Part shown: piece by piece, positions 24,531 through 36,103 of the stretch
How positions within the stretch are numbered: the stretch's first letter is position 1
Layout: each line of letters opens with the position of its first letter
Source of the DNA: Plantago major
Taxonomy: Eukaryota > Streptophyta > Magnoliopsida > Lamiales > Plantaginaceae
Direction of reading: 5' to 3'
Length of the DNA: 64,000 nucleotides
Assembly: GCA_026545765.1 (NCBI GenBank)
Contig: CM048839.1
Location: 87,372,414 to 87,436,413 of the forward strand
The notes under the pieces: model-generated
What the model was told of the DNA's origin: nothing
What the model saw: only the letters and a program-made list of their open reading frames with translations
The model's database searches: none
Program-made: the position numbers and the translations under genes

Positions 24531-26055
24531 ATGCCATTTGCAAACTTACCGACTAAGGTGTTCGCAAAAGGAGAAGACAATTTCCGCACTTCATCATCTG
24601 AGAAATCTACAAGAGGCAATCCTTCTTCTAATGTTGTTGCTTTTTCCACTACAATTTTTCTTTCTCCCAAATCAAAGGCTGAGGATGAAGCTCAGGTGGC
24701 AGTGACCACCGGAGAGAGCTAAAAGAGGAGAAGGCTCAGGTGGCAGAGGCCACCGGAGTAGACAAAAGTAAAAAAAAAAAAGCAGCTAGGTCATTTTTGA
24801 GAGAAAAATCAGCTAGAGAGAAGATTTTTCTGGAATACTCTTTTTCAAAATATATTACTCGCAATATTATCATCCATTTTGCTTTGAAGGAAGATTATGA
24901 TTCTCTTTGGATGAAAAATTATGTCTCTGTTGGTCCTTGTCCTAGCGTATCTTCAAATGGACCCCTACTTTCTTAACTGCTAAAGATTCGCCTGTTATTT
25001 GGTTAACTCTCAGACAAGTTCCAATAATGCTTTATCACCCTGAAGCCTTATTTGAATTAGTAAAGCCACTAGGAAAGCCTCTAAGGGTAGATACAACAAC
25101 TGCAGATTTCACTCGTTTGGAAAGAGCAAGAATATTGGTTGAGGTAGATATCTCTAAGCCTATACCAGAGGCAATTTGGGTAAGAATAGAAGGTCAAAAG
25201 GCTAAACTAGCTGTGTATCATGATATTCTTCCTCATTTTTGTCTGCATTGCCAAAAAATAGGACATTTGGAAGCAAAATGTTTTGCTAAGAACCATGCCC
25301 TTAGACATGCTAAAGGTCAGGGTAATGCTTTTGCTAATGTTGTTTCTGAGATGCAGCAATGGAACTTAGAGTTTGAAAAGGAACATGGTTCCTCACCCAA
25401 GGATGCTGACCCTACTGGTTGGCCTAGCTGGGATGCAACTCTAGCATCACAGCCTCCATCTCCAAGTTTGCCACAATCACCAACTGTTCAGGTAAGAAAC
25501 CAGTACCAAGCTCTAAGAGAAGCAGAAGAAAAGGAAGAAGGAAAGGTGGATTTCATCACCCAACAACCAAATAGCAATCTTTATGATCAAGAGGAAGTAG
25601 TCCCAGAAACCCAATCACAAATATTGAATAACCGGGAAGAACCAGTCTCACCAAAATTTGATAGTATTAATTTCAATAATAGAGAAGATGTGCCAGAATT
25701 TGAACCTTTGATTTTGCAGGAAAATAGAAGGTCTACAGGAGGACAAGAACTAGTTACTAGTGATCCTCCTGGGGACCAATTTCAGTATCAGTACCAGGAA
25801 GCAGTTATGGAAAATATGCCAGAAGTTCAAAGAGACAAGGAGAATGCAGTAACATCTTACCAGGATGAAAGTGAGACAAACACTGAAGACAGTACCATTA
25901 CTCCTTTAGTAATGTATACTGTAGAATCAGGCATGTCAAATCCTAGTGATAAATATCTGGACTCCTCAGGTAACCATACTCCTGTAGCTCAGGGAACTAG
26001 AAAAAAAAAAAAAAAGAAAAAAAAAGAACCTGCTCTCTCCCCTATTCCTAGATGA
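24531..26055 (+). pseudogene. LINE ORF1 (DUF4283 and CCHC zinc knuckle), broken
   Basis: ORF1 protein of plant L1 elements, an RNA-binding partner of the LINE transcript. The first ATG inside the element is at 24531 (MPFANLPTKVF). A DUF4283 block follows (IIIHFALKEDYDSLW, then ALFELVKPLGKPLRVDTTTA), and a zinc knuckle FCLHCQKIGHLEAKC lies near 25235-25285. The C-terminal half is a low-complexity Gln/Glu-rich tail ending in a Lys run. The frame changes between 24722 and 25027 break it into three pieces. The last piece (25027-26055, 342 aa) is the longest. Its TGA overlaps the ORF2 ATG in the sequence ATGA. Confidence 0.85.
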
Positions 26056-27965
26056 AGATAAAAATATGGAATATAAGAGGGATAGAAAATAAGACTTCTC
26101 AGCAACATGTGTGGTATAACTGTAAGAAAGAAAATTTAGATATAGTGTGTCTTTTGGAACCCATGGTCTCTTTGGATGTCTTTTACTACAGTAATAGATT
26201 TGGTATGCAAAATGTAGTGAGTAACTGCACTAATAAGGTTTGGGTGTTTCATTCCCCTAACATAGATTTGGTAGTATTGATTGATCATGCCCAATTTATG
26301 CATTGCAAGTTTACTTCTCCCTCTAGTCCAGGTCCTTTTTATTTTACCTTTGTATATGCAAAATGTAGCAGGAATGAAAGTTACCCTTTGTGGGACGGAT
26401 TCAAAAATATCTCCATTGATAATTCCCCCTGGACTATTGGTGGAGATTTCAATATAATAGCAGCAAGCACTGAAAAACTTAGAGGTAATCCCCCTGATCA
26501 GAATGCTATTAGTGATTTCACTAGTTGTATTATGGACTGTATAAGATAGATGTGGGTTTTATTAGTCTGCCTTACACCTGGCAAAGAGGTAATGTGAAAG
26601 AAAGACTTGATAGAGTGCTTTTTAATCAATGTTGGTTAAACACTTATCCTAGTCTTAGTGTTAAACATGGTGTTAGAAGGAGTTCAGATCATAAGCCTCT
26701 CTTGATAGATGCAAGTTCTTTTTCTTCTTGTGGTTTTAAACCTTTTAGGTTTCAAAACATGTGGATAGCACATCATGCTTTTCTTTCTGAGGTAAAAAAG
26801 AATTGGGCAGTCCCTGCTAGAGGAGTTGACATGAAAATATTTTGGGAAAAATTACATAGACTCAAACAGTTCCTAAGGTGGTGGAACAAGTCTTTTTTTG
26901 GAAACATTTTTGACAACTTAAAACAAAAGGAAGAAGAGCTAGCCATTTTAGAAGAAAGATTACATCTGGATCCTTCTGACAGCAACACCTCTCTTTTCAA
27001 TAATACATCTGCTGATCTTCAAAAGAGTCTTGGTATGGAGGAAAATTTTTAGAAACAAAAAGCTTGTTGTAAATGGAACTTGGAAGGTGACAGAAACACC
27101 AAACTCTTTCACAACTGGGCACAAAGGAAAAAAACTAAAGTCAAAATTTTCTCTATTGAAGATAATGGTACTTTACTCACTAATCCTTTGCTTATTGCAG
27201 ACTCATCAGTGAGTTACTTTGAGAAGACCTTAGATGACAACATTACTATTGCTGAGCCTCCTAATATGGAATTGTTTAGCAGCCAAGTTTCAATTCAAAT
27301 AAATGAAAGTCTGTGTAGACTTCCTGATGAAAAGGAACTCAAGGGGGCTATCTTTTCCATGAACACGGAGGCTTCAGCAGGTCCAGATGGCTTCTCAGTG
27401 GGTTTTTATCAAGCCTCTTGGGAGATTATAAAAGCAGACCTTTTGAATGCCATTATAAGTTTCTTCCAAGGGGAGGAGATACCAACAGGTTTTTCTCACA
27501 CTGCCTTAGCTTTAATTCCCAAAGTCCAAAATGCTTCTCTTTGGTCTCAGTATATACCCATCAGTTTGTGCAATGTCTTTTATAAAATTATATCCAAACT
27601 GTTGAATGATAGGTTGACTCCTACTCCCTGAGCTTATTACTGCTAACCAGTCTGGTTCTTTCAAAGGAAGATCAATTTGTGATAATATTCTGTTAACTCA
27701 AGAATTAGTTCACTCTATTGATAGGAAGGGTAGAGGGTCAAATATTATCTTGAAGATTGATTTTATGAGAGCCTATGATAGACTAAATTGGCAGTTTCTT
27801 AGTTCTATTCTAAATGCAATGGGTTTTTCTGCTCTATGGATTAACTTGATCTTAAGAACTATAAAAGGTTGTCATTGTAGTGTTCTTGTGAATGGGGCTT
27901 CCCATGATTTTATACCTTCCTCCCATGGTTTAAGGCAAGGGGACCCCTTGTCCCGTGCTTTGTCT
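26052..27965 (+). pseudogene. LINE ORF2, 5' part: APE-type endonuclease and N-terminal RT, broken
   Basis: Starts MKIKIWNIRGI at 26052, overlapping the ORF1 stop. The endonuclease motifs are all present: WNIRG, the E of LLEPM, a VYAKCSRNE block, GDFN near 26450, and RSSDHKPLL near 26680-26710. This enzyme nicks target DNA to prime reverse transcription. RT motifs then follow: AGPDGF (near 27380), LIPKV, KIDFMRAYDRLNW (near 27750-27790) and GLRQGDPLS (near 27930). Stops or shifts near 26547, 27050 and 27630 divide it. The CACTA element interrupts the sequence right after GDPLS. Confidence 0.9.
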
Positions 27966-27977
27966 CACTACAAAAAA

Positions 27978-28345
27978 ATACACTGTTTAGCGACGGATTT
28001 ATCCGTCAACAAGCAATCTTGATCCGTCATGACTAGGCGACGGATAATCCGTCATCGGGCCTTTGACGACGGATAGATAATCCGTCGTCCAATTCGCGAC
28101 GGATTGGACGACGGATTAAAATATTTGACTTTTTTTTTTTAAATCGATTATTGGCGACGGATAGAATCTATCCGTCGCCAAATGGGACGACGGATAGAAG
28201 TCTATCCGTCGCCAAATATATTATTGGAATTAGTAACGGAATCTGGAATTTCGTCAGTGTTTATTATTCCGTCACTGTTAATCCGTCACTATTTTATTCC
28301 GTCACTGTTAATCCGTCACTATCTATCCGTCACTATTTATTTGAT
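27978..28345. repeat. Left subterminal repeats of the CACTA element
   Basis: About fifteen copies of GACGGAT or its complement, often paired as short palindromes such as gcgacggat...atccgtcgc. The inner part turns into CCGTCACT repeats. In the En/Spm family, such subterminal repeats bind the TNPA protein. Confidence 0.9.
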
Positions 28346-28521
28346 ATTAATCCCTGTTTTTCGTAGTTCACCTATTTAATCAATATAATGTTCGATAATA
28401 AATGAATAATACGGAAAAATTTTCAATAAATGATAAATAATATAAAGTAATATCCGGAGCAGGAGAAATTATCCGTACAAGTGTAAATATAATAAATCCA
28501 AACGTACATGAACATAACTAA

Positions 28522-30893
28522 CTACCAGACGGGGTGAAATTTCGAACAGGACATGAAGCGCTCCATGTAATCAAGGCGCTCGTTCTCCTCCCTTCGTTCT
28601 CTGTCGCGACGCTCCATCTCGTCCCTTTGTTGCTCAATCTCTTGAGTTAGTCGAGCAACTGTTCCGGACCTCTGTTGTACCATTTCGAGACACAGTCATG
28701 TAAACCGGACGTCTAGACTGCTGGGATGATGATGAGGAGCACCCCGGACTAGCCAAGCTCAAACCGAGGCTCCCGAGTCCATATATCTGTCCTTTGTTGT
28801 CCGGTTTGTTGACCTCTAGGAAGATGTTGTCAACTTGTTCAGTTGACAACACATCACCCGTCTCGTCCTCCTACCTCGCCACCTGAGCATCAATCTCAGC
28901 CTGAAATCGTAAATAGCAGATATCATGATCAATTACTGTTTTTCAAAAATAACTTGTAATAGTGTACAAATATGAAATTTAAGCAACATAAACATACCGC
29001 AATAGACGAGGCCCGGCAGTCGGTCCATACCCCGCCCTTCTGCTTGGCCTTCTTGAAGATGTCATACTTGGATGTGACCTCCCCCGTGCGATCTGAACAA
29101 CATATGTAGTCAACAATTTATCATCTCACAATTAAGTAATCATAGACACAATACATACAAGTAATGGTAGATTGAAAAAAAAACATATATATACATACCG
29201 ATTGGTAATAATCAGTGACAGTAGATCGCCTCCCAAGGTGGTGAACGGCCTTCCCTGCCGCGTCAGACTGAGACGCCCGGTTCTGTCTGTTGATGTAGGC
29301 AATGTCTTGGACATCAGTTCGGTGCCAGTAGGCATCCCAAATGGCCCACTCCACTGCATCAACCTGTGGAGGCATTGGGCCACCCCGATCCCGAATGGCC
29401 TTCCAAGTACAAACCATATCCTTGTACAGTTTAGATCCCACAGTCTCGTAAACACGCCAGATCTGTGGGATCAACCTGCTGGAAATGAAGTACTCCTTCT
29501 ACATTCCCAATTTCATACAACATCCAAAGTCAATACATACATATATAACGTCACCATGTTACATCAATTTAATAAGATACAACAACATCACAGATATGGT
29601 GACTAACATATCACCCAAACAAAGTGGCAACATACCACCCAAACAAAGTGGCTAACATACCACTCACATTGTCCTAAATTTTACCAATACAATGGTGACT
29701 AACATATCACCCAGACAAAGTGGCTAACATACCACCCAAACAAAGTGGCTAACATACCACTCACATTGTACTAAATTTTACTAACATATCATCCAAACAA
29801 AGTGGCTAACATACCACCCAAACAAAGTGGCTAACATACCACTCACATTGTCCTAAATTTTACTAACACAATGGACTAACATATCACCCAAACAAAGTGG
29901 CTAACATACCACCCAAACAAAGTGGCTAACATACCACTCACATTGTCCTAAATTTTACTAACACAATGGTGACTAACATATCACCCAAATAAAGTGGCTA
30001 ACATACCACTCACATACAGAGGCTAACATACCACTCACATTGTCCTAAATTTTACTAACACAATGGTGACTAACATATCACCCAAATAAAGTGGCTAACA
30101 TACCACTCACATACAGTGGCTAACATACCACTCACATTGTCCTAAATTTTACTAACACAATGGTGACTAACATATCACCCAAATAAAGTGGCTAACATAC
30201 CACTCACATACAGTGGCTAACATACCACTCACATTGTCCTAAATTTTACTAACACAATGGTGACTAACATATCACCCAAATAAAGTGGCTAACATACCAC
30301 TCACATACAGTGGCTAACATACCACTCATATTAAAACGATTATAATTATAAACAAAGGAATGTCATATTTTAACTTACCCTCAGCTCATCGAAGTACTCG
30401 GCCCTCATGCAGTCCGAGATGTGAGACCAACACTCACTACCACCTTCAGTGGCTCTCTCACTCAGGAAGATGTCACCTAGTTTGTTGTGGACCTCCCGAG
30501 GCCATAAACTGTTGTCAATGTATAAGATACAAGAAACAAATATATATTACTTTAGTACAACAATTTATACTTGTCAACTATCATAAGTTATGTTTTACAT
30601 ATTTAAGAAAAATGTATAATACTTACTTGGCAGGACCAGCAGGAAAAATCACAGGCAAGCCGTTCCACGTGACGTTGGGATGATGTGGATCGAACACGAG
30701 GTAGGGACAATCGTCATGGTCGCCCTCACATGTGTCATGCTAGCTGGTAGAGCCCATTGCTCTCTCTGGGGGGTCTCGGAATCTGAAACCTCTTACGACA
30801 GCAGAGCCCTCCCCTCCCCTCGTACATCACATTCCCTATCATGCATTTGGTGTGTGTGTGTGGGGCGATAAATCGTGGTCTCTGTCGCGACAT
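28522..30893 (-). pseudogene. Transposase_24 (TNPA-like) gene of the CACTA element
   Basis: Minus-strand gene blocks match the plant Ptta/En/Spm Transposase_24 family, DNA-binding proteins that recognise subterminal repeats. The gene starts MSRQRPR at 30893, directly after a splice-acceptor-like tttgcag. The next block (30600-30700) contains HPNVTWNGLPVIFPAGPAK. The following block has WPREVHNKLGDIF (30370-30510), then IWRVYETVGSKLYKDMV with WDAYWHRTDV and RQNRASQSD (29200-29480). A C-terminal coiled coil EIEQQRDEMERRDRERREEN ends at a TAG at 28522. The minisatellite at about 29580-30330 occupies the intron between two of these blocks. I cannot confirm all splice sites, and at least the first block reads into a stop. 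Confidence 0.75.
29580..30335. repeat. Minisatellite in the CACTA Transposase_24 gene
   Basis: Tandem repeats with a changing period of roughly 65-95 bp, built from two related half-units: gtggctaacataccac and ggtgactaacatatcacc, with a spacer of the type acattgtcctaaattttact between them. The copies at 30000-30330 are the most regular. A related array lies at the same place in the second CACTA element. Confidence 0.93.
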
Positions 30894-30984
30894 CTGCAAA
30901 AACATGTAACAAATACAATAAAATGTGTTAGTACCAGTTATAATAACATATATAATTACTCAAGTGTTATCAACTACTAACTAG

Positions 30985-33900
30985 TTATAATACACATAAT
31001 ATACCGTTATTGCCGTCCTCTAAGTCTACATATTGGTCCTCGTGCAGATCAAACAATTCATCATCTGCTTCTATGGGATTTTCTGCTTGTTTATCGACAT
31101 CCTCTTGTTGGTACGAGTTGGTAATTGAGTCGTCTTTCTCAATGTACTCCACTTTCGAGCGAGCACGAATAGGTACCGCAGCTAACCATTCCGCCTTATC
31201 GCATTTCCTGCTTGGATATACAAGAAACACCACTTGCCGTGCTTGAGTCGCCAGAATAAATGGTTCATACTTGGTTCGGTACCTCTTCTTTTCACATCAA
31301 CCATTTCATACTGCTCGTTCTTCCTCGTACCTCCTGGATTAGGATCATACCACTCAACATCAAACAAGAAGGTTCGTTTCCATGGCAAGCCGAAATATTC
31401 AATCCTCACTATTCGTTTTAGCTTGCCGTGGAAATCAAACAAAGCAGCGTCTCCATAATCTTCTGCACCCTTAACACACACCGCGGAGTTGCTTGTCGCC
31501 ATGGCCGTGTTACATTCAGTCGTGTGGAACCTAAGGCCATTGACTATATAACCTGGGAATGTGTAGACCTTTTTGAATGGCCCTTCTGCGAGAGCCTTTA
31601 ACTATATGCATGTGACGTTGTTAATAGGATTCTGGACATAGTCTCGGAACCAATCTGGAAATTCTGTATGAATTTTTGAGTCAAGTAGTTCCTCTAGTGT
31701 ATCCTCTGTCATCTGAGGATTTTCTTCCAAACAACGCTTTTTGAAAAAACTGCAAACATTGATTCGATGATAAGTCTATAATTGAAGTAGAGACTTACGT
31801 AGCTATATTAAAATTTAAAGAAAGTGTTGCTCACCTCGCAAATAGTATCATATATGGGTCAACCTTAGCACAATTCGTGAGGACATAATATTGAGCTGCT
31901 TTCAACTCTTTATCCGTAAGATATTCTTTCTTAGCTGCACCAAGAGGTCTCCCTGATACCCTGAAGACAGATAGGGAAAACTCATCATCTGCTTGAACTT
32001 CGAATGTGTCTGCGTTTCGAGCCGGCCTTGATGTCTTCGTAGGGACGTGTTCATCAAAGTAATAAGAGCAGAAGGTTGCAGTTTCCTCTCGAATGTAGGC
32101 ATTGGCAATCGAACCTTCAGGTTTACCTTTGTTGTTGACATACTTCTCCGCGATTTCATCCTCATCCAATCCACGAGCCGCCCACTCCAACCCCAACTTC
32201 GGTAGGAGGATTTACACCCATAGCAAAACTCGCCGTGTAACACACACCTCGGTTGGGGCTTTGAAAGACAATGACTCCCTTTAAAGTCTCTTTTTTTCTG
32301 GGAGGGAGCTAGAACTTCTCTATTCTATGATTAGAATTCGTCAGCCACGCAAGTTTTTAGTAGATTATTTCTTGTCCTTAGACTAAAAAAGGGATTTACT
32401 TTTTTTTTTCAATTTCCCTAAGTACCTCTCGAATGGATACATCCATCGATACTGAACCGGTCCAGCAAGTCTCGCTTCATGTGGAAGGTGAACCGGCAAG
32501 TGCTCCATAGAATCAAACCAGCTCGGTGGAAAGATACGCTCGAGCTTGCATAGAATCAATGGTATGTTCCTTTCAAGATTTTCCAACACTTTGTCATGAA
32601 CCACCCTTGTGCCTAAAATTTTGAAAAATAAGCTCAACTCGGTGATAGCAGTCCATACATGTTTGATGTGACTCTCGAAATGCTACCGGGATAAGCCTCT
32701 CCATGAACACATGACAGTCGTGGCTCTTCATCCCATAAACCTTTGTCTTCTTCAAATCCACACACTTCTCTAAATTTGAGGCATAATTATCTGGGAAACT
32801 CAATGCCCTCACCCAATCAAACAAAACTGACCTAGAAGCGTTGTCAATTGTGTAGCATGCTTTCGGCCACTTACCATTTTCATCCTTCTTTGTCAACTCA
32901 GGCCTTTTACACCACGTAGACAACTCGGCTCTAGACTTCGCATGGTCCTTTGTTTTTCCCTCAATGTTGCAAAGTGTATTGAATAAGTTCTCGAACACGT
33001 TCTTCTCAATGTGCATGAAATCTAAGTTGTGACGGATAAGAAGACTGCTCCAATAAGGCAAGTACCAGAAGATGATTCTCTTCCTCCAACCACATTTTTT
33101 ACCAATATTCTCGTTATGCTTCATCCACCCAAGTTCAGTCACCTTCATAAGACCCAACCTATCAATCTCCGCAAGAATTTGTGCACCAGTAAGTCTTGTC
33201 GGGGCTTTTTTGTTGACGACTTTATTTTTCAAGAATTGATCCTTGTTCTTCCTGAACGGATGGTCACTTTCTAGCAACAACTCCTTTTCGGTTTTAGAGA
33301 AATAAAACTCGGGTTATCCTTTCATCCTCAATAAGAAAACCAACAAAATTTTCCACTACCCTTCAGTCTAAATGCATTTGTATCCTCCAAGCAATGTAGA
33401 CATGCATATTTCCCTGCGGTTTTCCTTCCAGATAGCATAGAGTACGCAGGAAAGTCACTCACGGTCCAAAGAAGAGCTGCTCTCAAGGTGAAGTTCTTTT
33501 TGGTCGAGACATCATATCTTGAGGATACCATCAAGTCCACAACTCGATCGGCTCCTTGATTAGGGGTTGCAAGAAAACATCAACGTCGATCCAGATCTTT
33601 CGGGCGAGCACCAGCGATCGAGAAAAATGAATGGATCCTTCATGCACTCACCGGGGGGCAGGTTGTACGGTGTAAGCATAACTGGCCAACAAGAGTATTT
33701 CCGTTCACTCCCGAACGGGTTAAAACCATCCGTACAAAGTCCCAATCGTACATTTCTAGATTCGGCTGCAAACTCTGGATATGTCTTGTCAAACGTTTTC
33801 CATGCAGGTGAGTCTGCTGGATGGTCCATTCTACCATCTTCTGCATTATCCGAGATTACTCGCTCCTTGTGCCACCGCATTTTATCCGCAGAAGCACTTG

Positions 33901-34783
33901 AAGCATACAATCTTTTCAAACGAGGTGCTAGAGAGAAGTACCACATTTTCTTATGTGGGAGATTTTTCTTCTATCGTTTCTTTGCAGCCCCCTCCTTGTA
34001 ACGCTTGTACCGTTCCTTACCACAGAACTTGCATTGTATTAGATCTGCATCCTTCTCCCAATAGATCATGCACATTTTCGGACAACAGTCTATGGTTACC
34101 ACAGGCAACCCTAAACCCCGCATCTTTTTCTTCGCTTGGTAAAAGTTGGTTGGAACTAGGTTTTCGTCAGGACAAAGGACCGACATTACGTCAACCCATT
34201 CATTGAAGCTCCTTTCAGATTGCTGGCCATTAGCCTTACAACTCATTAGCCGAGCCAACATAGACAACTCAGTGAGCTTACACCCCGGATACACCGACTT
34301 CCTTGATGATTCTAACAAGTCAAAGAACACCTGATCCTCGGGATTCGGTGGTTCCTCCACCTCCACCTCAGTTTTAGTGTTAGTTGTGTCCATGAACTCT
34401 GCCCCTGCAGCATCATACACCATTTGTTCGACTCGAGCTCGAATAGCATCGCCTTCAGATGTACTTTGTTCCCCGACTTGTTCATTTTTTCTCTTCCTTC
34501 CATGCATATTGGTCGTCATATGTATTGACGGTACTACTTCACCATGATGATTCCATACGATGCGGTAGGAATCCATTTTCCTCAAGTCTTTGGACTACAT
34601 TTGTAGGAGTCACGTATTGCTTGTTTACCTTTGTTTCATTGCACGGGCACTTTATCAACCCATCTTTTACACAAGCGGATTTGAGATTGCAAATGCAATG
34701 AAACCTTCAACCCCTTTCGGAAAACTCGATTGAACTCGCCATTTAGAGTAATGCGACAATACATCCATGAGCGGTGAATTCAT
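30985..34783 (-). pseudogene. TNP2-type (TNPD) transposase of the CACTA element
   Basis: Minus-strand gene with the standard domain order. First is an N-terminal Transpos_assoc domain from the ATG at 34783 (MNSPLMDVLSHYS; CPC zinc-like cluster; WNHHGE near 34540). Next are the TNP2 transposase blocks, with GRMDHPADSPAWKTFDKTYP and GLCTDGFNPFG (33690-33840), SDFPAYSMLSGRKTAGKYAC (33400-33480) and MERLIPVAFRE (about 32680). A DUF4218-like block carries MEHLPVHLPHEARLAGPVQ (32430-32520), and a DUF4216-like C-terminal block holds RIEYFGLPWKRTFLFDVEWY (31320-31410). TNP2 proteins cut and join CACTA ends. Frame changes between blocks, beyond what introns explain, suggest it is defective. Reading order relative to the Transposase_24 gene matches En/Spm. 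Confidence 0.85.
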
Positions 34784-34789
34784 TGTATA

Positions 34790-35690
34790 CTTTTTAACTT
34801 TGTTCGATTGATTAGATCATTTAATATATTAGATCGATTCCAATTGGATAAGAAGATTAGAGATTAATTGTTAATTATTATACGTTCCTTATAAATTAAT
34901 TATTAAGTGTTCGATATGTTACAAAATTTATTAAGTGTTTTACTACTACGAGTTATAAATTATAAATTACACGTTAATATAATCAACATATTATCCGTCG
35001 CTCAAAACACTTAACTAAATCCTCGTTATCAAATCAAAACTACTTAACATTATACTAATTAACAATTTAAGTGATAGCAATCTCAAAGTTAATTTACTAA
35101 ATCTTAACATTATACTAATTAACTAGTAATACTAATTTGATATATATACTTAACATTAAACTAGTCGAAATTAACAAAATTTCCAAATTTGTCAAAAAAT
35201 TAGGGTTTCAAAAACATTAATCATAATACATATACAAAAACATCAAACATGAAAATCAAGCTTAATCAATTAAACATCAAACATGATTTTCCATGCTTAA
35301 TCAATCAAACATCAAACACTAAATAAATTTCACAACAAAATCAATCAATTAACAACCCCAAGCTTAACCCACTACTTCATATAACATATACTATCTACGT
35401 TAATTGTTTACAAACATACAATTGATCAAAATTATCAAAAATTCCAAATTTAGAATAGTTAGGGTTTAGCCTATTACCTTCAAATTGCGGTAAAAATAGT
35501 CGAAGAAGGATGAAATTGATCAACCACCCAAGCTCCTTATCCCACGAGCATCGAATTGATACCAAGATTGACCGGAATGGTGGAGTTTTGGCCGGAAAAT
35601 GGAGAAAAACGAAAGAGGAGAAGAGAGGAGGAAGAAATGAAGCAGAAGCAAAAATGGTGGAAATGGGGCTTCTGCCCCGATTTCTACTGT
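34790..35690. other. AT-rich upstream region of the CACTA transposase gene
   Basis: About 900 bp with no coding region. It lies between the TNP2 ATG and the right subterminal repeats, where the promoter and first untranslated exon of a CACTA element are expected. I see no clear single TATA box because the whole stretch is AT-rich. Confidence 0.4.
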
Positions 35691-35692
35691 TT

Positions 35693-36085
35693 TGGGGCGA
35701 CGGATCGCTATCCGTCGCTAAGACGGATAGCGATCCATCGGTAATAATTTCTTTTTTATTTTTTATTTTTAAAAAAATAGCGACGGATAAATTATCCGTC
35801 GCTATTTTTTTATTTTTAAATTAAATTTTAATTAAAATTAAAAACGTTACGATGGATAATATTATCCGTCGCTCTGTTCGCGACGGATAATTTTATCCGT
35901 AACGCTTAATTTTTTTTATATTAAAAGTCAATACAATAGCGACGGATAAAAGTAATCCGTCGCTAACAGAGCGACGGATAGTTTTATCCGTAACTGCGTA
36001 TGACGGATTACTTTTATCCGTCATCTGTATGACGGTTTAAATAAGCTAAGGCGATTTTATCCGTCGCCCCTTTCCGTCCCGTTAC
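35693..36085. repeat. Right subterminal repeats of the CACTA element
   Basis: Palindromic CGACGGAT...ATCCGTCG motifs in both orientations, about fifteen copies, mirroring the left end. Confidence 0.9.
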
Positions 36086-36103
36086 AACAGAATTCTTGTA
36101 GTG

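Larger units (their letters stand above)
27966..36103 (-). mobile_element. CACTA (En/Spm, CMC) DNA transposon, complete ends
   Basis: 8,138 bp between CACTACAAAAAAATACAC and the inverted end CACTACAAGAATTCTGT, flanked by the 3-bp TSD TCT (27963-27965, 36104-36106). Both ends have many CGACGGAT/ATCCGTCG subterminal repeats. The genes are on the minus strand: a TNP2-type transposase then a Transposase_24 (TNPA-like) gene. A minisatellite lies inside the second gene. It sits in the RT domain of the 24508-44334 LINE. The transposase frame is broken, so it is not autonomous as it stands, but the ends look usable. Confidence 0.95.

Noticed and set aside
29580-30335. CRISPR-like array of repeats and spacers
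   Set aside because: The intervals between repeats are themselves repeated, not unique, and the array sits in a CACTA gene in plant DNA.
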